A stretch of 57,973 bases of DNA from a virus: positions 1 through 57,973 of IMG/VR virus record IMGVR_UViG_3300032086_002841; one strand, written 5' to 3'. The first letter of the stretch is position 1; each line of letters begins with the position of its first letter. Under the pieces are notes generated by a model. That model was not told the DNA's origin. It did no database searches and saw only the letters and a program-made list of their open reading frames with translations. A program made the translations under genes and the position numbers. This document shows, piece after piece, positions 1 through 7,944 of the stretch.

Positions 1-91
1 ACAAAGCCTGAATCAGAAGATCCAATAGATCAACTACAAAGCGATGTGGATGATGAATCTACCTACGAAAGTATAGTAGTAGGAGAGGCAA
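1..91. repeat. Left copy of 91-bp terminal inverted repeat
   Basis: Bases 1-91 are the exact reverse complement of 57883-57973; the match stops at base 92. It contains the 5' part of the small-terminase gene. No protein-priming polymerase is visible. An exact odd-length overlap at contig ends is also what a de Bruijn assembler leaves when both ends run into the same k-mer node. Confidence 0.95.
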
Positions 92-120
92 GGTCTTTTA
101 GTATACAACAAGGGCTGTGA
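1..120 (+). pseudogene. Truncated small-terminase N-terminus (left repeat copy)
   Basis: Read on the plus strand from base 1, the frame gives the same 30 residues that begin the small terminase at the right end, ending ..VVGEA. After the repeat boundary it runs into unrelated residues (RSFSIQQGL) and stops at 118-120. It lacks the helix-turn-helix core, so it is either a broken gene copy or a chimera made when the contig was assembled. Confidence 0.7.
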
Positions 121-196
121 TATTTATTTAACCTTGCCCACTCACTTACATTATGTGACTGAAATTATCAGCGACATAATTATTTTAACACACTAA

Positions 197-1408
197 TTAA
201 AGTAGTGCATCCTCTCTCAAAGAATAACCTTGACGATCACTCCATGTCTTAACCATAGTTAATAAGGTAGTCCATGTAGTGTCAGCACTTGCAAACTTAC
301 GAACTTCTTCGTGATCATTACATCCTCTGATGCAGAAATCTACAAGTTCTTCGCCAATACTATTCCAACAAAGCAAAGCCTTATCAAAATCAAACTGACT
401 CTCTAGAGATACAAATACTCTAAAGGCACTCAATAGTGGCAATAAAATACCATTATTTAGTATGTAAGTTGGATATTCACCACCAAACTGAATTGTTTGG
501 AATTGGTTAGTAGTAGGAGTTTTTCCTCTATATTTAGTCAATGCTAAAGGTTTAACTCCACTTGATAGTAATTTTTGTGCCGTAGGATTGTTATTGATTA
601 TTGTATCAATACTTGCCTGCATTACATCTCTAAGTCTGAGAATATCAGGTAGAGAGGCAGTCATCAGCTTGTATCTGAGATTGTTCTCTTTAAACTCTCT
701 TCTTATGACTTGTGCGTTACCATAAGCCATCTTAGGTATAGCAGGTTCTTTCCAATCAAAGTCGTTAACATTAGGCATCAACGCTTTCATCATTTGGATC
801 ATACCAAGAACAGTTTGAACACCTGTATCATTTTGGTAATAAGACACATACTCTTCTGTATATGGTGTATCTTTCAACACTTTTTTCATAAGGTTGAATT
901 TACCTGCAATATTCATGTGTGAATCTTCATTCACTTCAACATTGTTGTTCAACCCATATACAATTCTTAACTTACTCTCTTTAGTAAGCCCTGTGTAGAT
1001 CGTGACAGGAACTCTTTTAGATTCTGGTAAAGATCCATCTTCAAAGCATTCAACGATTGCTTTCATTAGATGTTGACCATTACCTATACCTTCTAGATCA
1101 CTTGCACGATCAGACATAGTAATTTCTAACATATCATCTTTAACTTTTACAGTATTTGCAAACAAATATATACCATTTGCTGCTAGATGAAACACATCAG
1201 GATTTGCTGTGTCTTCGATTGCCTCTATTAATGACTCATCCGATTTAGGTTTTGTGTCCCTTGGATTTGGATGATTCTTTATTGTTTTCTCTTGTGCTAG
1301 AGAAATTGCGAATACATTCGCTTGATATGTTTTGATAGATCTATCAAAACGATCTGGTGTGGTTTTTACGCCACTCTCTGTACGAACAGAGATTGTATAA
1401 TTAGCCAT
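197..1408 (-). CDS. AIPR/DGQHR-like protein
   Basis: 403 residues. Around residues 76-117 a segment NGIYLFANTVK is followed by a GIGNGQHLMKAI motif, and later by YGLNNNVEVNEDS. This order (NGI..., then an N/D-G-Q-H/Q turn, then an NNN/NNQ segment) is that of the AIPR (abortive infection phage resistance) and DGQHR/DndB-related families. Members occur in phage-defence loci, in DNA-modification systems and in phage genomes; biochemical roles differ. The start has a good Shine-Dalgarno (AGGAG, 7 nt upstream). It stands alone at the left end, separated from the next gene by about 100 bp. Whether it is defence, counter-defence or DNA metabolism cannot be told from the sequence. Confidence 0.6.
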   Translation of the reverse strand: MANYTISVRTESGVKTTPDRFDRSIKTYQANVFAISLAQEKTIKNHPNPRDTKPKSDESLIEAIEDTANPDVFHLAANGIYLFANTVKVKDDMLEITMSDRASDLEGIGNGQHLMKAIVECFEDGSLPESKRVPVTIYTGLTKESKLRIVYGLNNNVEVNEDSHMNIAGKFNLMKKVLKDTPYTEEYVSYYQNDTGVQTVLGMIQMMKALMPNVNDFDWKEPAIPKMAYGNAQVIRREFKENNLRYKLMTASLPDILRLRDVMQASIDTIINNNPTAQKLLSSGVKPLALTKYRGKTPTTNQFQTIQFGGEYPTYILNNGILLPLLSAFRVFVSLESQFDFDKALLCWNSIGEELVDFCIRGCNDHEEVRKFASADTTWTTLLTMVKTWSDRQGYSLREDALL

Positions 1409-1452
1409 GCTAATCTCCTATTATCTTACGGATCCCTTCGGAACCCTACAAA

Positions 1453-1469
1453 CGATACTTTCAGTACCG
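1453..1469. promoter_or_regulatory. Near-palindrome upstream of the AIPR-like gene
   Basis: CGATACT-TTC-AGTACCG is a 7+7 inverted repeat with one mismatch. It lies about 45 bp upstream of the start at 1408, in the only sizeable gap of this region. It could be an operator. A weak hairpin with a TTCG turn (about 1430-1447) lies between it and the ribosome binding site. Confidence 0.3.
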
Positions 1470-1507
1470 ATAAGATGATTTTAGAATATATTCGTTTTAA
1501 ATCAAGG

Positions 1508-2350
1508 TTATTTAGGAAAAAAATAACTATCGTAATAATGACGATCCATAACATTTAAAAGATAGTCTGCATCATGATCAGATAGATAATCTGTGAAGTC
1601 TTTCCTGGTACCCTTGTCTTTTATATCGTTCTTATATAGATGACATATCAATGGTTCATTTATATTTGGATATAGCAGTTCAAAACCTTTTCTTCTTAGA
1701 TTTACAGTTTGAATAGGCTCTTCTGAAAAGAATATTGATTTTTCGTGTATACCTGAATACTTACCCCATTCATATGTTCCAAAAGCAAAATTAGCACAAA
1801 AAGCTGTTTCTATAAAAAGTTCGTCTGTTTCAGGATATACTGTCATCCATTGAGGATTTAGCCAATCATTTATAAGTTTTTCATGAGTATATCTTTTAAG
1901 CAATAATTTACCCAGATCTACAGGAACTCTGCTGTTCTCTTCATACACATAAGGCGCTGCATAACCTGTCAGGATTGTTTTAGAATTTTGAAACTGTATA
2001 AGCTCTTTAAGTGTAGTGTCCCACGAGAATGGAAACCATGAGTGTGAATCTATTTGCAATACATACTCTTCATTTTCATACATACTATCAACAGTTGCTC
2101 TTGATTTACCAACACCTAACAAATATTGACTAAATTTAGTTGTAATTATTCTAAATTTACACCCATGTTTCTTAAATTCTTCTATATTACTTTGCAGATC
2201 TATGCTACTTTTACTGTCTTTATAATGTAAATATATACCAAAACGAAGGTTTTGTGGTTTGTCTGCCTTTGTTATAGCATCATATATAGTAGGTACTAGT
2301 TCCGTATCATCTAAGGAACATATTTTTATAAAAATACTAGCAGGATCCAC
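1508..2350 (-). CDS. GlcNAc-transferase-like glycosyltransferase (GT-A)
   Basis: Starting at the GTG at 2350 gives 280 residues beginning VDPASIFIKICSLDDTELVP. That opening, the following IYDAI..A..P..L.FGI segment and the DSHSWF....WD motif match the GlcNAc family of GT-A glycosyltransferases (Pfam PF11397), where the D-x-H/D motif binds metal and nucleotide sugar. The frame stays open upstream to 2500, but that part overlaps a better Cys-rich mini-gene in another frame, so I reject the longer start. Translation is probably coupled to that mini-gene (14-bp overlap). Possible roles are glycosylation of virion proteins, DNA or host surface; the target is unknown. Confidence 0.7.
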   Translation of the reverse strand: MDPASIFIKICSLDDTELVPTIYDAITKADKPQNLRFGIYLHYKDSKSSIDLQSNIEEFKKHGCKFRIITTKFSQYLLGVGKSRATVDSMYENEEYVLQIDSHSWFPFSWDTTLKELIQFQNSKTILTGYAAPYVYEENSRVPVDLGKLLLKRYTHEKLINDWLNPQWMTVYPETDELFIETAFCANFAFGTYEWGKYSGIHEKSIFFSEEPIQTVNLRRKGFELLYPNINEPLICHLYKNDIKDKGTRKDFTDYLSDHDADYLLNVMDRHYYDSYFFPK

Positions 2351-2474
2351 CTTCACAACACGCCACCACTTTCTGATTAAAACCTGGACACCTATAATTA
2401 TAGCAATATAATCCTGCATGTCTTTCGAAAAGTGTATGATTACATATTGGACATACAGGATCACTCTTTGCCAT
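2337..2474 (-). CDS. 45-residue zinc-ribbon mini-protein
   Basis: Short frame starting ATG at 2474, with a GGTGGGG purine-rich stretch upstream. It encodes 45 residues with CPIC near residue 8, then C24, a C-P-G-F at residue 29 and CC at 39-40, the pattern of a small zinc ribbon. It overlaps the 3' end of the 26-residue gene upstream and the 5' end of the glycosyltransferase downstream, in a chain of overlapping genes. Function unknown. Confidence 0.6.
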   Translation of the reverse strand: MAKSDPVCPICNHTLFERHAGLYCYNYRCPGFNQKVVACCEGGSC

Positions 2475-2541
2475 TGGCAAAACCCCACCAAAATAAACAA
2501 TTAATAAGAATTATTCCTGTAAATAAATAGAAGATATCCAT
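2461..2541 (-). CDS. 26-residue single-span membrane peptide
   Basis: ATG overlaps the stop codon of the upstream gene as TAATG, indicating coupled translation. The product is 26 residues, almost entirely one hydrophobic segment (MDIFYLFTGIILINCLFWWG) with a short charged tail. Very short, so the call rests on the coupling and on the hydrophobic pattern. Confidence 0.45.
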   Translation of the reverse strand: MDIFYLFTGIILINCLFWWGFANGKE

Positions 2542-2693
2542 TATTCCTCTTCTTGTACAGGATTGTCTAAAAACACCACTTTAATTGACATTTGACAATT
2601 AGTTGGTGATTGATCACACATCCACTTATTTTGTTGTATATGTTTGAGTGGCGTATTGCACTCAATACATCTATTGATTCTTTTTCTGCTCAT
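2541..2693 (-). CDS. 50-residue Cys-rich mini-protein
   Basis: ATG with an AGGAG ribosome site 8-9 bases upstream. 50 residues: basic start (MSRKRINR), then CIEC, then C-x6-C (CDQSPTNC), then an acidic tail (VQEEE). The CxxC...C-x6-C pattern suggests a single metal site. It overlaps the membrane-peptide gene upstream by 23 bp and the 26-residue gene downstream by one base. Confidence 0.6.
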   Translation of the reverse strand: MSRKRINRCIECNTPLKHIQQNKWMCDQSPTNCQMSIKVVFLDNPVQEEE

Positions 2694-2814
2694 ATAAAAT
2701 CTCCTGTACTACTTCTCCAAAATATTTAAAAAATCTTGTACTCATTACTGCTATCCATGTTAAAAGACCGATAGATGTAAGAGATATTGTTAAAACTAAT
2801 ATTATTTCTGTCAT
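2671..2814 (-). CDS. 47-residue membrane peptide
   Basis: First gene of the overlapping mini-gene chain, with a GGGAG ribosome site 5 bases before the ATG. An N-terminal hydrophobic helix of about 23 residues (TEIILVLTISLTSIGLLTW) is followed by an amphipathic, charged tail ending EQKKNQ. The size and shape fit a small holin, spanin-like or superinfection peptide. It follows a holin-like gene at 2838-3032, so a lysis role is possible but not shown. Confidence 0.5.
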   Translation of the reverse strand: MTEIILVLTISLTSIGLLTWIAVMSTRFFKYFGEVVQEILYEQKKNQ

Positions 2815-2837
2815 TAGAACTCCCTTCTGGGACTAAT

Positions 2838-3032
2838 TTACATAACTGCTTGAACTAGAACTACTAAAGCAGATACAGCTACTAGCCATCCACTTAATTC
2901 AGCTCTAGATATTTTTGAATTTACTTTCTCGTGTAATTGATCGATTCTATCGTTGATTCTTTCCTGCCCATCTAATACAAGCATAATTAATTCCTTCTGT
3001 GTAAGACCATTAGGACTTTTATGCTCACTCAT
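2838..3032 (-). CDS. Small C-terminal-anchor protein, holin/XhlA-like
   Basis: 64 residues. The first 45 are charged and helical, with heptad-like spacing (LDGQERINDRIDQLHEKVNSKI). The end is a single transmembrane helix (SGWLVAVSALVVLVQAVM). This layout is that of haemolysin XhlA-type phage proteins that work with holins. It directly abuts the 85-residue membrane gene upstream (start one base after that stop). Both begin with a PNGLT sequence, hinting at a shared targeting or regulatory origin. Confidence 0.5.
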   Translation of the reverse strand: MSEHKSPNGLTQKELIMLVLDGQERINDRIDQLHEKVNSKISRAELSGWLVAVSALVVLVQAVM

Positions 3033-3290
3033 TTAAAACTCTTCTTTTTTGCCACCAAAGGCTTCATTTATTTCTTCTATTGTTAGTTTACCATCATCTA
3101 AAAATCCACGAGCTAATGCTTCTGTGACTTTGGCGACACCCAAAGATCCGGCTAGAAGCACAGAGCTAAGGGTGTCAATACCTATAATTGATCCGGCACC
3201 TATGATAGCTAGTCCATTTGCAACGAACACAGCCACCATACGAGCCAAAACCATTTTGACTTTTTCTAATTTAGTCAAACCATTAGGCAT
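3033..3290 (-). CDS. Putative holin (r1t-like membrane protein)
   Basis: 85 residues. It has a basic N-terminus, then two hydrophobic helices rich in Gly/Ala (MVAVFVANGLAIIGAGSIIG, then LLAGSLGVAKVTEALAR), then a charged C-terminus. The pattern resembles r1t-type phage holins, which form membrane lesions at lysis. The ATG overlaps the stop of a 13-codon Cys-rich frame as TAATG. A second r1t-like protein lies at 6874-7098, so one of the two may be an antiholin or serve another function. Confidence 0.5.
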   Translation of the reverse strand: MPNGLTKLEKVKMVLARMVAVFVANGLAIIGAGSIIGIDTLSSVLLAGSLGVAKVTEALARGFLDDGKLTIEEINEAFGGKKEEF

Positions 3291-3331
3291 TAATTACCTC
3301 CACACCCACAGTTAGATCCACAACATTCCAT
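3290..3331 (-). CDS. 13-residue Cys-rich leader-like ORF
   Basis: ATG two bases after the stop of the 107-residue gene; 13 codons encoding MECCGSNCGCGGN. The stop TAA overlaps the ATG of the next gene as TAATG. A close relative (ECCCSNCECGAN at its C-terminus) occurs at 19531-19605 in the same TAATG arrangement. Two independent copies of the same CC..NC.CG.N motif argue against chance. It could be a metal-binding micro-protein or a leader that couples translation. Confidence 0.45.
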   Translation of the reverse strand: MECCGSNCGCGGN

Positions 3332-3333
3332 TG

Positions 3334-3657
3334 TTAATCTCTCAATCTGATAGTCACTAACCATATAACTATAGATACGACTATCGCTATACCTACAATA
3401 TCTTGTGCGCTACCTGTAAGCGTAAACCATGCGATGAAAAAACCAAGCAAAGTAAACACCTGCGCAATAGACTCCTTTATTGCATCGATAGACCATTTAC
3501 TTAATACTTTTAAAATAGAAGGAATCTTTTTAATAAACCTAATAAATTGTCTATAAGACCATTTGAGGGATATTAAAGAACCCTTTACTGCTTTTAGCAT
3601 AAAGTAATATGGCATACCCAATACATCGTAAAAAAACTTAAAAACTTTTTTGATCAT
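3334..3657 (-). CDS. 107-residue membrane protein
   Basis: A Lys/Phe-rich amphipathic N-terminal half (MIKKVFKFFYDVLG..., repeated K-W-S-x runs) is followed by two hydrophobic helices near residues 65-102 (LLGFFIAWFTL, IVGIAIVVSIVIWLVTI). The ATG overlaps the stop of the large secreted protein upstream by one base. No recognised family. Position among holin-like genes suggests a role at the cell envelope. Confidence 0.5.
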   Translation of the reverse strand: MIKKVFKFFYDVLGMPYYFMLKAVKGSLISLKWSYRQFIRFIKKIPSILKVLSKWSIDAIKESIAQVFTLLGFFIAWFTLTGSAQDIVGIAIVVSIVIWLVTIRLRD

Positions 3658-6443
3658 TAAAATCTCCTAATCAAAGCACCTGCTTGCGCAATTATCTGCG
3701 AAGCAATAATGACAGGAACGACCACTTCTTGTGCTTTCTCTTTTTGGTCGCTAGTCATATCAGCGCCCAACTCCCCCAGATCCATCTCTCTTATGTCTAT
3801 ATTAACAGACACAAGTTCACCTAATGGATTTTCCAAGAACGCCTCTACTTGGACTTCTGTAACAACATCAGCTAATGTATAGTTTTCAACATCTTTGTTT
3901 GCTATAGCTCTATCAACATATTCGTTAACTGCTTCTTGTATATTTACTTCTTTTGCAGCTGATTCAGCAATTTTTTCTACATCCTCAGCAGCAGTTTCCT
4001 GATCTGTAAATCCAAGAACTTTACCAACTTCTTTCTTTTCCTCAGTAGACAACTGAGCTACAGTTTCAACTTTGGTAACTTCCTGGACAACAGCTTTAAC
4101 AACAGCTTTAGTTTCTTTGCTTGCGTTACCTAAGTTCTGAACATTTGCTTTAGCTACCTCTTTGACAACCTCTACTTTTTTCTCAGTAGGTAGTTCTTTA
4201 ACGACTTCAGCAACTTTGGCTTCATAAACTTCTTGAGCTTTTTCTTCGGCTGCAACAACTTCTTCTTCAGATAAACCTTCAGTTTCAACAGGTTCTTCTT
4301 CTACTATTTCAATAACAACTATTTCTTTAACTGCATTTTCTGTTTCTTCGACAATAACAGCTACTTCTTCGTCTGTGAGTTGTACCTCTGGATCTCCCTC
4401 CTCACTAGGTAGTGAGTCAATCTCCACTTCGTCAAGTTCGGTTTCTTCATCAGCAAAATCTTCTTTAATTGGGATCGTTGTTGTAGTAGTAGTCGTGGTA
4501 CTAGGAGTAACAATAACAATTTCTTCCAACTCAAATACTTCTTCTTCATATTCAATAACCTCTAATGTGTCTTTTAATTCTATTATAGTATTTACTAAGT
4601 CGTCTAATGATTTTTGTTCCTCATCAGTTAAATCTTCTCCATCATCAGTTGTGTTGAAATCTGTAAGTGAATCTTGAATTTCTTTCTGAATACGAGCTTG
4701 TTCTTCTTCAAGTTCTTTCTGAATACGAGCTTCTTCTGCTAAACGAAGTCTTTCCTCCTCTTCTAAACGAAGACGCTCTTCTTCTTCAGCTTTTTCTTGA
4801 GCAATACGCTCTTCCTCGGCTATGCGCTCTTCTTCAGCAATACGGGCTAACTCAGCTTCATAAGCCTCTTGAGCTTTACGATCTTCTTCTTCTTGAGCCA
4901 AACGCTCTTGTTCAGCTTCATAAGCTAATTGAGCTTCGTATTCTTTTTGCTTTCTATCTGCTTCGGCTTGTGCGTCAGCGTCATCTTGTGCTTTTTGATT
5001 AAATACTGTTAGTGTCGGTTCAGTACTGTAGCCACTATAAACATTGTTAGTAGAAGAAAAGGCTCGAATGCTAAAAGTATATTCTCCATTAGGAATGCTT
5101 GCATAAGGTATAGTGTACTCTGTTTCTGAAATGTTATAGACAACTGTTTCGTTCTCAGCACTTGTTCTAAAGTAAAGCTCATAAGTATCAGCAGTTTGAT
5201 TACCTGTATTAGGTGCGTCCCAATCTACAACTACACCAACATTATAAGTTTGTGATACTACAGGATTCATAGGTGGTCCAAGAGTTGCTACCCATTGTGT
5301 TGTTTGAAAATTATTACTATCACTATCAGTACAAGATTCTCCATTATCTAAATCTCCACACACACTAAACACCCAATAAAATGTACCTGTTTGTATATTC
5401 GATTTATCTAGATCGTATTCTCTTAATGCTGTATCAGTAATAATTACTCTTGTCCAAGTTAAATTGTCATAACTGTAATTTATATGAAAAGAGTGTGCGT
5501 CTACACTACCATCTGTGTATTCCCAGCTAAACATTACATCTTCGCCACTATAGTTTACTGATACACTTGTAGCGTCATCTGGTGTAGGTGGAGGTGGGAC
5601 TGTATAGCTAGCTACATTAGACCAATTAGAATATCTAGCACTTGTATCGTTATCAGACCTTATCTTTACATAAAGAGTACTACCTACTCCCCAATCAGTA
5701 AAAACTGCTGATAAATAAGTTTGTGTAAAGGTATATGATGTATTTAAAGCGTTACTATCGCCAACATTACCTGTTGCAACTGCATAGTTAGTACCCACAA
5801 AGTTGTCATCACTAAAAGCTATCGCATATCTCTCTGGATCATATTCATAGTTTATATTTGGTGCAGTCCAACTTATGGCTACATCTCCAGAAGAATTTGT
5901 AGCTGTTGTATTAGTCGGATCACCTATGCCATCAAGTATCTTAGGATCATCACAAGCGTCTGTTCCTGTAGGTGCAGACCAATCTGTTTGATTAAATTCA
6001 AAAGGAGGACCTGCATAAAGATTCCAAGACTTTTCAGTAGAAAGTTCAGAAAAACTGTAATCAGTTATGTTATTTGCTCTAACTCTATAATAAATATTAT
6101 TTCCAGCAGGATCATTAAAGTAATACTTTAAATTATCAAGACTAAATGCGTAATACTGCCAAGTATTATCTTGATGTCCAAAAGAGGTAGTAACACAAAA
6201 GCTATTTGTTTCTGTTATACCACTACTTGTACTAAAAAAGATTGTATAGCTTTCTGGTGGACTAGCTTCTGCACCATCAGAACCTAGTATACCAATAGTA
6301 AATGTACCTGCGTTAACATCATTACTAGCATTAGTATCATAAGGTGTTTGTGTATCGACATGATAAGCCATAGCAATAGGAAATGGATATACAAGCAGAA
6401 AGACTATTAATATACGAGCTAAGGTATTGAATTTACGAAGCAT
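3657..6443 (-). CDS. Large secreted fibronectin-III / coiled-coil protein
   Basis: 928 residues. Residues 1-26 look like a cleavable signal peptide (basic MLRKF, hydrophobic ILIVFLLVYPFPIAMA). Residues about 30-490 hold several fibronectin-type-III-like repeats with NTSYTFT/TLYVKIRSDN strands. Residues about 490-600 form a highly charged Glu/Ala/Arg coiled coil built on EAELARIAEEERI-like repeats. A TTTTTTTIP linker and a long acidic Val/Glu-rich region follow. The end is hydrophobic (VPVIIASQIIAQAGALI). Signal peptides are rare on phage proteins. Thr-run linkers are common in secreted actinobacterial proteins, so this may be a captured host surface protein or a phage-made cell-surface factor. 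Confidence 0.6.
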   Translation of the reverse strand: MLRKFNTLARILIVFLLVYPFPIAMAYHVDTQTPYDTNASNDVNAGTFTIGILGSDGAEASPPESYTIFFSTSSGITETNSFCVTTSFGHQDNTWQYYAFSLDNLKYYFNDPAGNNIYYRVRANNITDYSFSELSTEKSWNLYAGPPFEFNQTDWSAPTGTDACDDPKILDGIGDPTNTTATNSSGDVAISWTAPNINYEYDPERYAIAFSDDNFVGTNYAVATGNVGDSNALNTSYTFTQTYLSAVFTDWGVGSTLYVKIRSDNDTSARYSNWSNVASYTVPPPPTPDDATSVSVNYSGEDVMFSWEYTDGSVDAHSFHINYSYDNLTWTRVIITDTALREYDLDKSNIQTGTFYWVFSVCGDLDNGESCTDSDSNNFQTTQWVATLGPPMNPVVSQTYNVGVVVDWDAPNTGNQTADTYELYFRTSAENETVVYNISETEYTIPYASIPNGEYTFSIRAFSSTNNVYSGYSTEPTLTVFNQKAQDDADAQAEADRKQKEYEAQLAYEAEQERLAQEEEDRKAQEAYEAELARIAEEERIAEEERIAQEKAEEEERLRLEEEERLRLAEEARIQKELEEEQARIQKEIQDSLTDFNTTDDGEDLTDEEQKSLDDLVNTIIELKDTLEVIEYEEEVFELEEIVIVTPSTTTTTTTTIPIKEDFADEETELDEVEIDSLPSEEGDPEVQLTDEEVAVIVEETENAVKEIVVIEIVEEEPVETEGLSEEEVVAAEEKAQEVYEAKVAEVVKELPTEKKVEVVKEVAKANVQNLGNASKETKAVVKAVVQEVTKVETVAQLSTEEKKEVGKVLGFTDQETAAEDVEKIAESAAKEVNIQEAVNEYVDRAIANKDVENYTLADVVTEVQVEAFLENPLGELVSVNIDIREMDLGELGADMTSDQKEKAQEVVVPVIIASQIIAQAGALIRRF

Positions 6444-6457
6444 TCTCTCATTACTTC

Positions 6458-6796
6458 CTACCTCTTCCCACCATCATATTCTACGGCATGACCTTTAGAA
6501 ACCATCTCTTTATTTATGTTTATTTCTTCGATATATAGCTCACCAAGTATACGACCATACTTTCCAGATCCATATGACTTCATTTCTACATCTTGATCTT
6601 CTAATCGATCAATAAGCCACTTTTTCGCAGCCAACCCTCGTTTTTTCTCTTCAAGATCTCTTGTTCGTGATTCTGGCGCATTAATGCCCACGAGTCGTAC
6701 ACGACATTTATGCCACACATTAAAACCCAAATCAATTCTAACATCTACTGTATCTCCATCTACTACTCTTAATACTTCTATTTTATAATAATACAT
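6458..6796 (-). CDS. Staphylococcal-nuclease-like thermonuclease
   Basis: 112 residues of the SNase fold. It shows the RVVDGDTVDVRIDLGF strand pair with metal-binding Asp, the catalytic Arg in VRLVGINAPES with the following Glu, and a second Arg in YGRILGELY. The usual Asp of GIDAPE is Asn here, as in many phage homologues. Reaction: Ca-dependent phosphodiester cleavage. There is no clear signal peptide. It sits between a secreted protein and the holin, and may degrade host DNA during lysis or defend the infected cell. Confidence 0.85.
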   Translation of the reverse strand: MYYYKIEVLRVVDGDTVDVRIDLGFNVWHKCRVRLVGINAPESRTRDLEEKKRGLAAKKWLIDRLEDQDVEMKSYGSGKYGRILGELYIEEININKEMVSKGHAVEYDGGKR

Positions 6797-6814
6797 TTTA
6801 CCTCATGAATGATA

Positions 6815-6834
6815 GAGGGGGCGTAAACCCCCTC
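6815..6834 (-). terminator. GC-rich hairpin after the holin gene
   Basis: GAGGGGG-CGTAAA-CCCCCTC, a perfect 7-bp stem between the holin (6874-7098) and the nuclease gene. The T-tract on either strand is weak, so termination may be partial or bidirectional. Confidence 0.6.
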
Positions 6835-6873
6835 AATCTTTATTGCGCACCAATTATTTCGTTTCCGAAATAC

Positions 6874-7098
6874 TTATCCCTTAGGAATGTTAGACATAAA
6901 TTTGAAAGGTGCCTCTTCTAATACATTTTGTAATGCTGAAAAGAATGCTGCACCTGCTGCTACTACTGCGCCTTCCATGACTGACATATCTAGCCAACCA
7001 CTTTGTGCTGCAACTATAACACCAAAGCCTGCTTGCAAACCTGTTCTAACTGCTCTTACTAAGGACACTTTAAAAGCGTCTGTTAATAACCATTCCAT
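6874..7098 (-). CDS. Phage r1t-type holin
   Basis: I start at the ATG at 7098 (AGGAG seven bases upstream) rather than the longer frame to 7125. The result is 74 residues: a short helix (MEWLLTDAF), RAVRTGLQAGFGVIV, a short loop with W, and AVVAAGAAFFSALQNVLEE. The R-x-x-R-T-x-x-Q opening and Ala/Gly-rich second helix are typical of r1t-family holins (PF16945). It lies directly downstream of the endolysin candidate, a standard lysis cassette. Confidence 0.75.
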   Translation of the reverse strand: MEWLLTDAFKVSLVRAVRTGLQAGFGVIVAAQSGWLDMSVMEGAVVAAGAAFFSALQNVLEEAPFKFMSNIPKG

Positions 7099-7108
7099 TG
7101 AAAATCTC

Positions 7109-7903
7109 CTAACTTTCTTTTGCAAAAGAAATGTCCCAGGTCTTTTTACCTAAAACACCATCTTGTTGTAGCCCAAACTCTTCTTGAAGTTCGAGTACCT
7201 TTTTCCTTGATCCATTTCCATACCAACCATCAGGACTTAAACCAACAGCTATTTGCCATGCTTTTAGTTCTTCTGATTTCATCATAGGTACTTGTACCTT
7301 GAAGTATGTATTAGGCCATTGAGGAAAATCTTTTGAAAAATCGTATACTTCTGTTTCTTTTTTTTCTTCTACAGGGCTTTTTGAATATACAGGATCAGAT
7401 CCTGAAATAGTTTTAAAATCTTGCCCTTCTATGTAATCAAAATCAATATATTTTACTATTACTTTTTCACCTGATAAGATAGCATCTCTCACAATCGGAT
7501 AGACATCGGTGTACGCATCACGACTTGAGCCGACAAATCCGTCAGGTTTCACTTTATTGCTAGTTTGTGAATTTCCTAAAATTAGACAGCCGCTAGTGCT
7601 TGAATCGTCATTTCCTGTGTGCCAAAGGATCCACTCGAAATTAGGCACATCATTAACATAAATCATTCCTTTATGCCAATCAGCACCATACCTTTGTAGG
7701 TAGCGTGAGTGAAAACCACCTTCAGTACGAAGTGTTAGTTCATAAATACCGGCAGGTATTCTTGTTTCATGTTTTACTTTGACATCTCTAAATTCATCTT
7801 CGACTGTATAGCAAAGAAATTTTCGTTTATTATCTGTAGTATCAAAAAGCAAACCACTTGTAGAATCTGCTTCAGAACTGAATCGGATTACCTCTAATAT
7901 CAT
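7109..7903 (-). CDS. Endolysin candidate: DUF5675 plus peptidoglycan-binding domain
   Basis: 264 residues. The N-terminal 160 match the DUF5675 family: TRIPAGIYELTLRTEGGF, an ILWHTGN segment and a SGCLILG motif. The H...C pair recalls the catalytic His/Cys of L,D-transpeptidase-like folds, an inference not established here. After a charged linker, residues about 215-262 are a PGBD-like fold (LSPDGWYGNGSRKKVLELQ and DGVLGKKTW) that binds peptidoglycan. Its place next to an r1t holin supports a cell-wall role at lysis. Confidence 0.65.
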   Translation of the reverse strand: MILEVIRFSSEADSTSGLLFDTTDNKRKFLCYTVEDEFRDVKVKHETRIPAGIYELTLRTEGGFHSRYLQRYGADWHKGMIYVNDVPNFEWILWHTGNDDSSTSGCLILGNSQTSNKVKPDGFVGSSRDAYTDVYPIVRDAILSGEKVIVKYIDFDYIEGQDFKTISGSDPVYSKSPVEEKKETEVYDFSKDFPQWPNTYFKVQVPMMKSEELKAWQIAVGLSPDGWYGNGSRKKVLELQEEFGLQQDGVLGKKTWDISFAKES

Positions 7904-7944
7904 ATCTAGACCATTTTAGATGAGTAGTATCTTGTTTTAGGTAT

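Noticed and set aside
1-91. Prophage attachment site
   Set aside because: The repeat is inverted, lies within terS, and no integrase is present.
2351-2500. Longer N-terminus for the glycosyltransferase
   Set aside because: This part is the alternative frame of two overlapping mini-genes with better signals, and the family homology begins at the GTG at 2350.
4361-5002. Short frames on both strands within the secreted coiled-coil gene
   Set aside because: Low-complexity shadows of the Glu/Ala/Lys-rich coding sequence.
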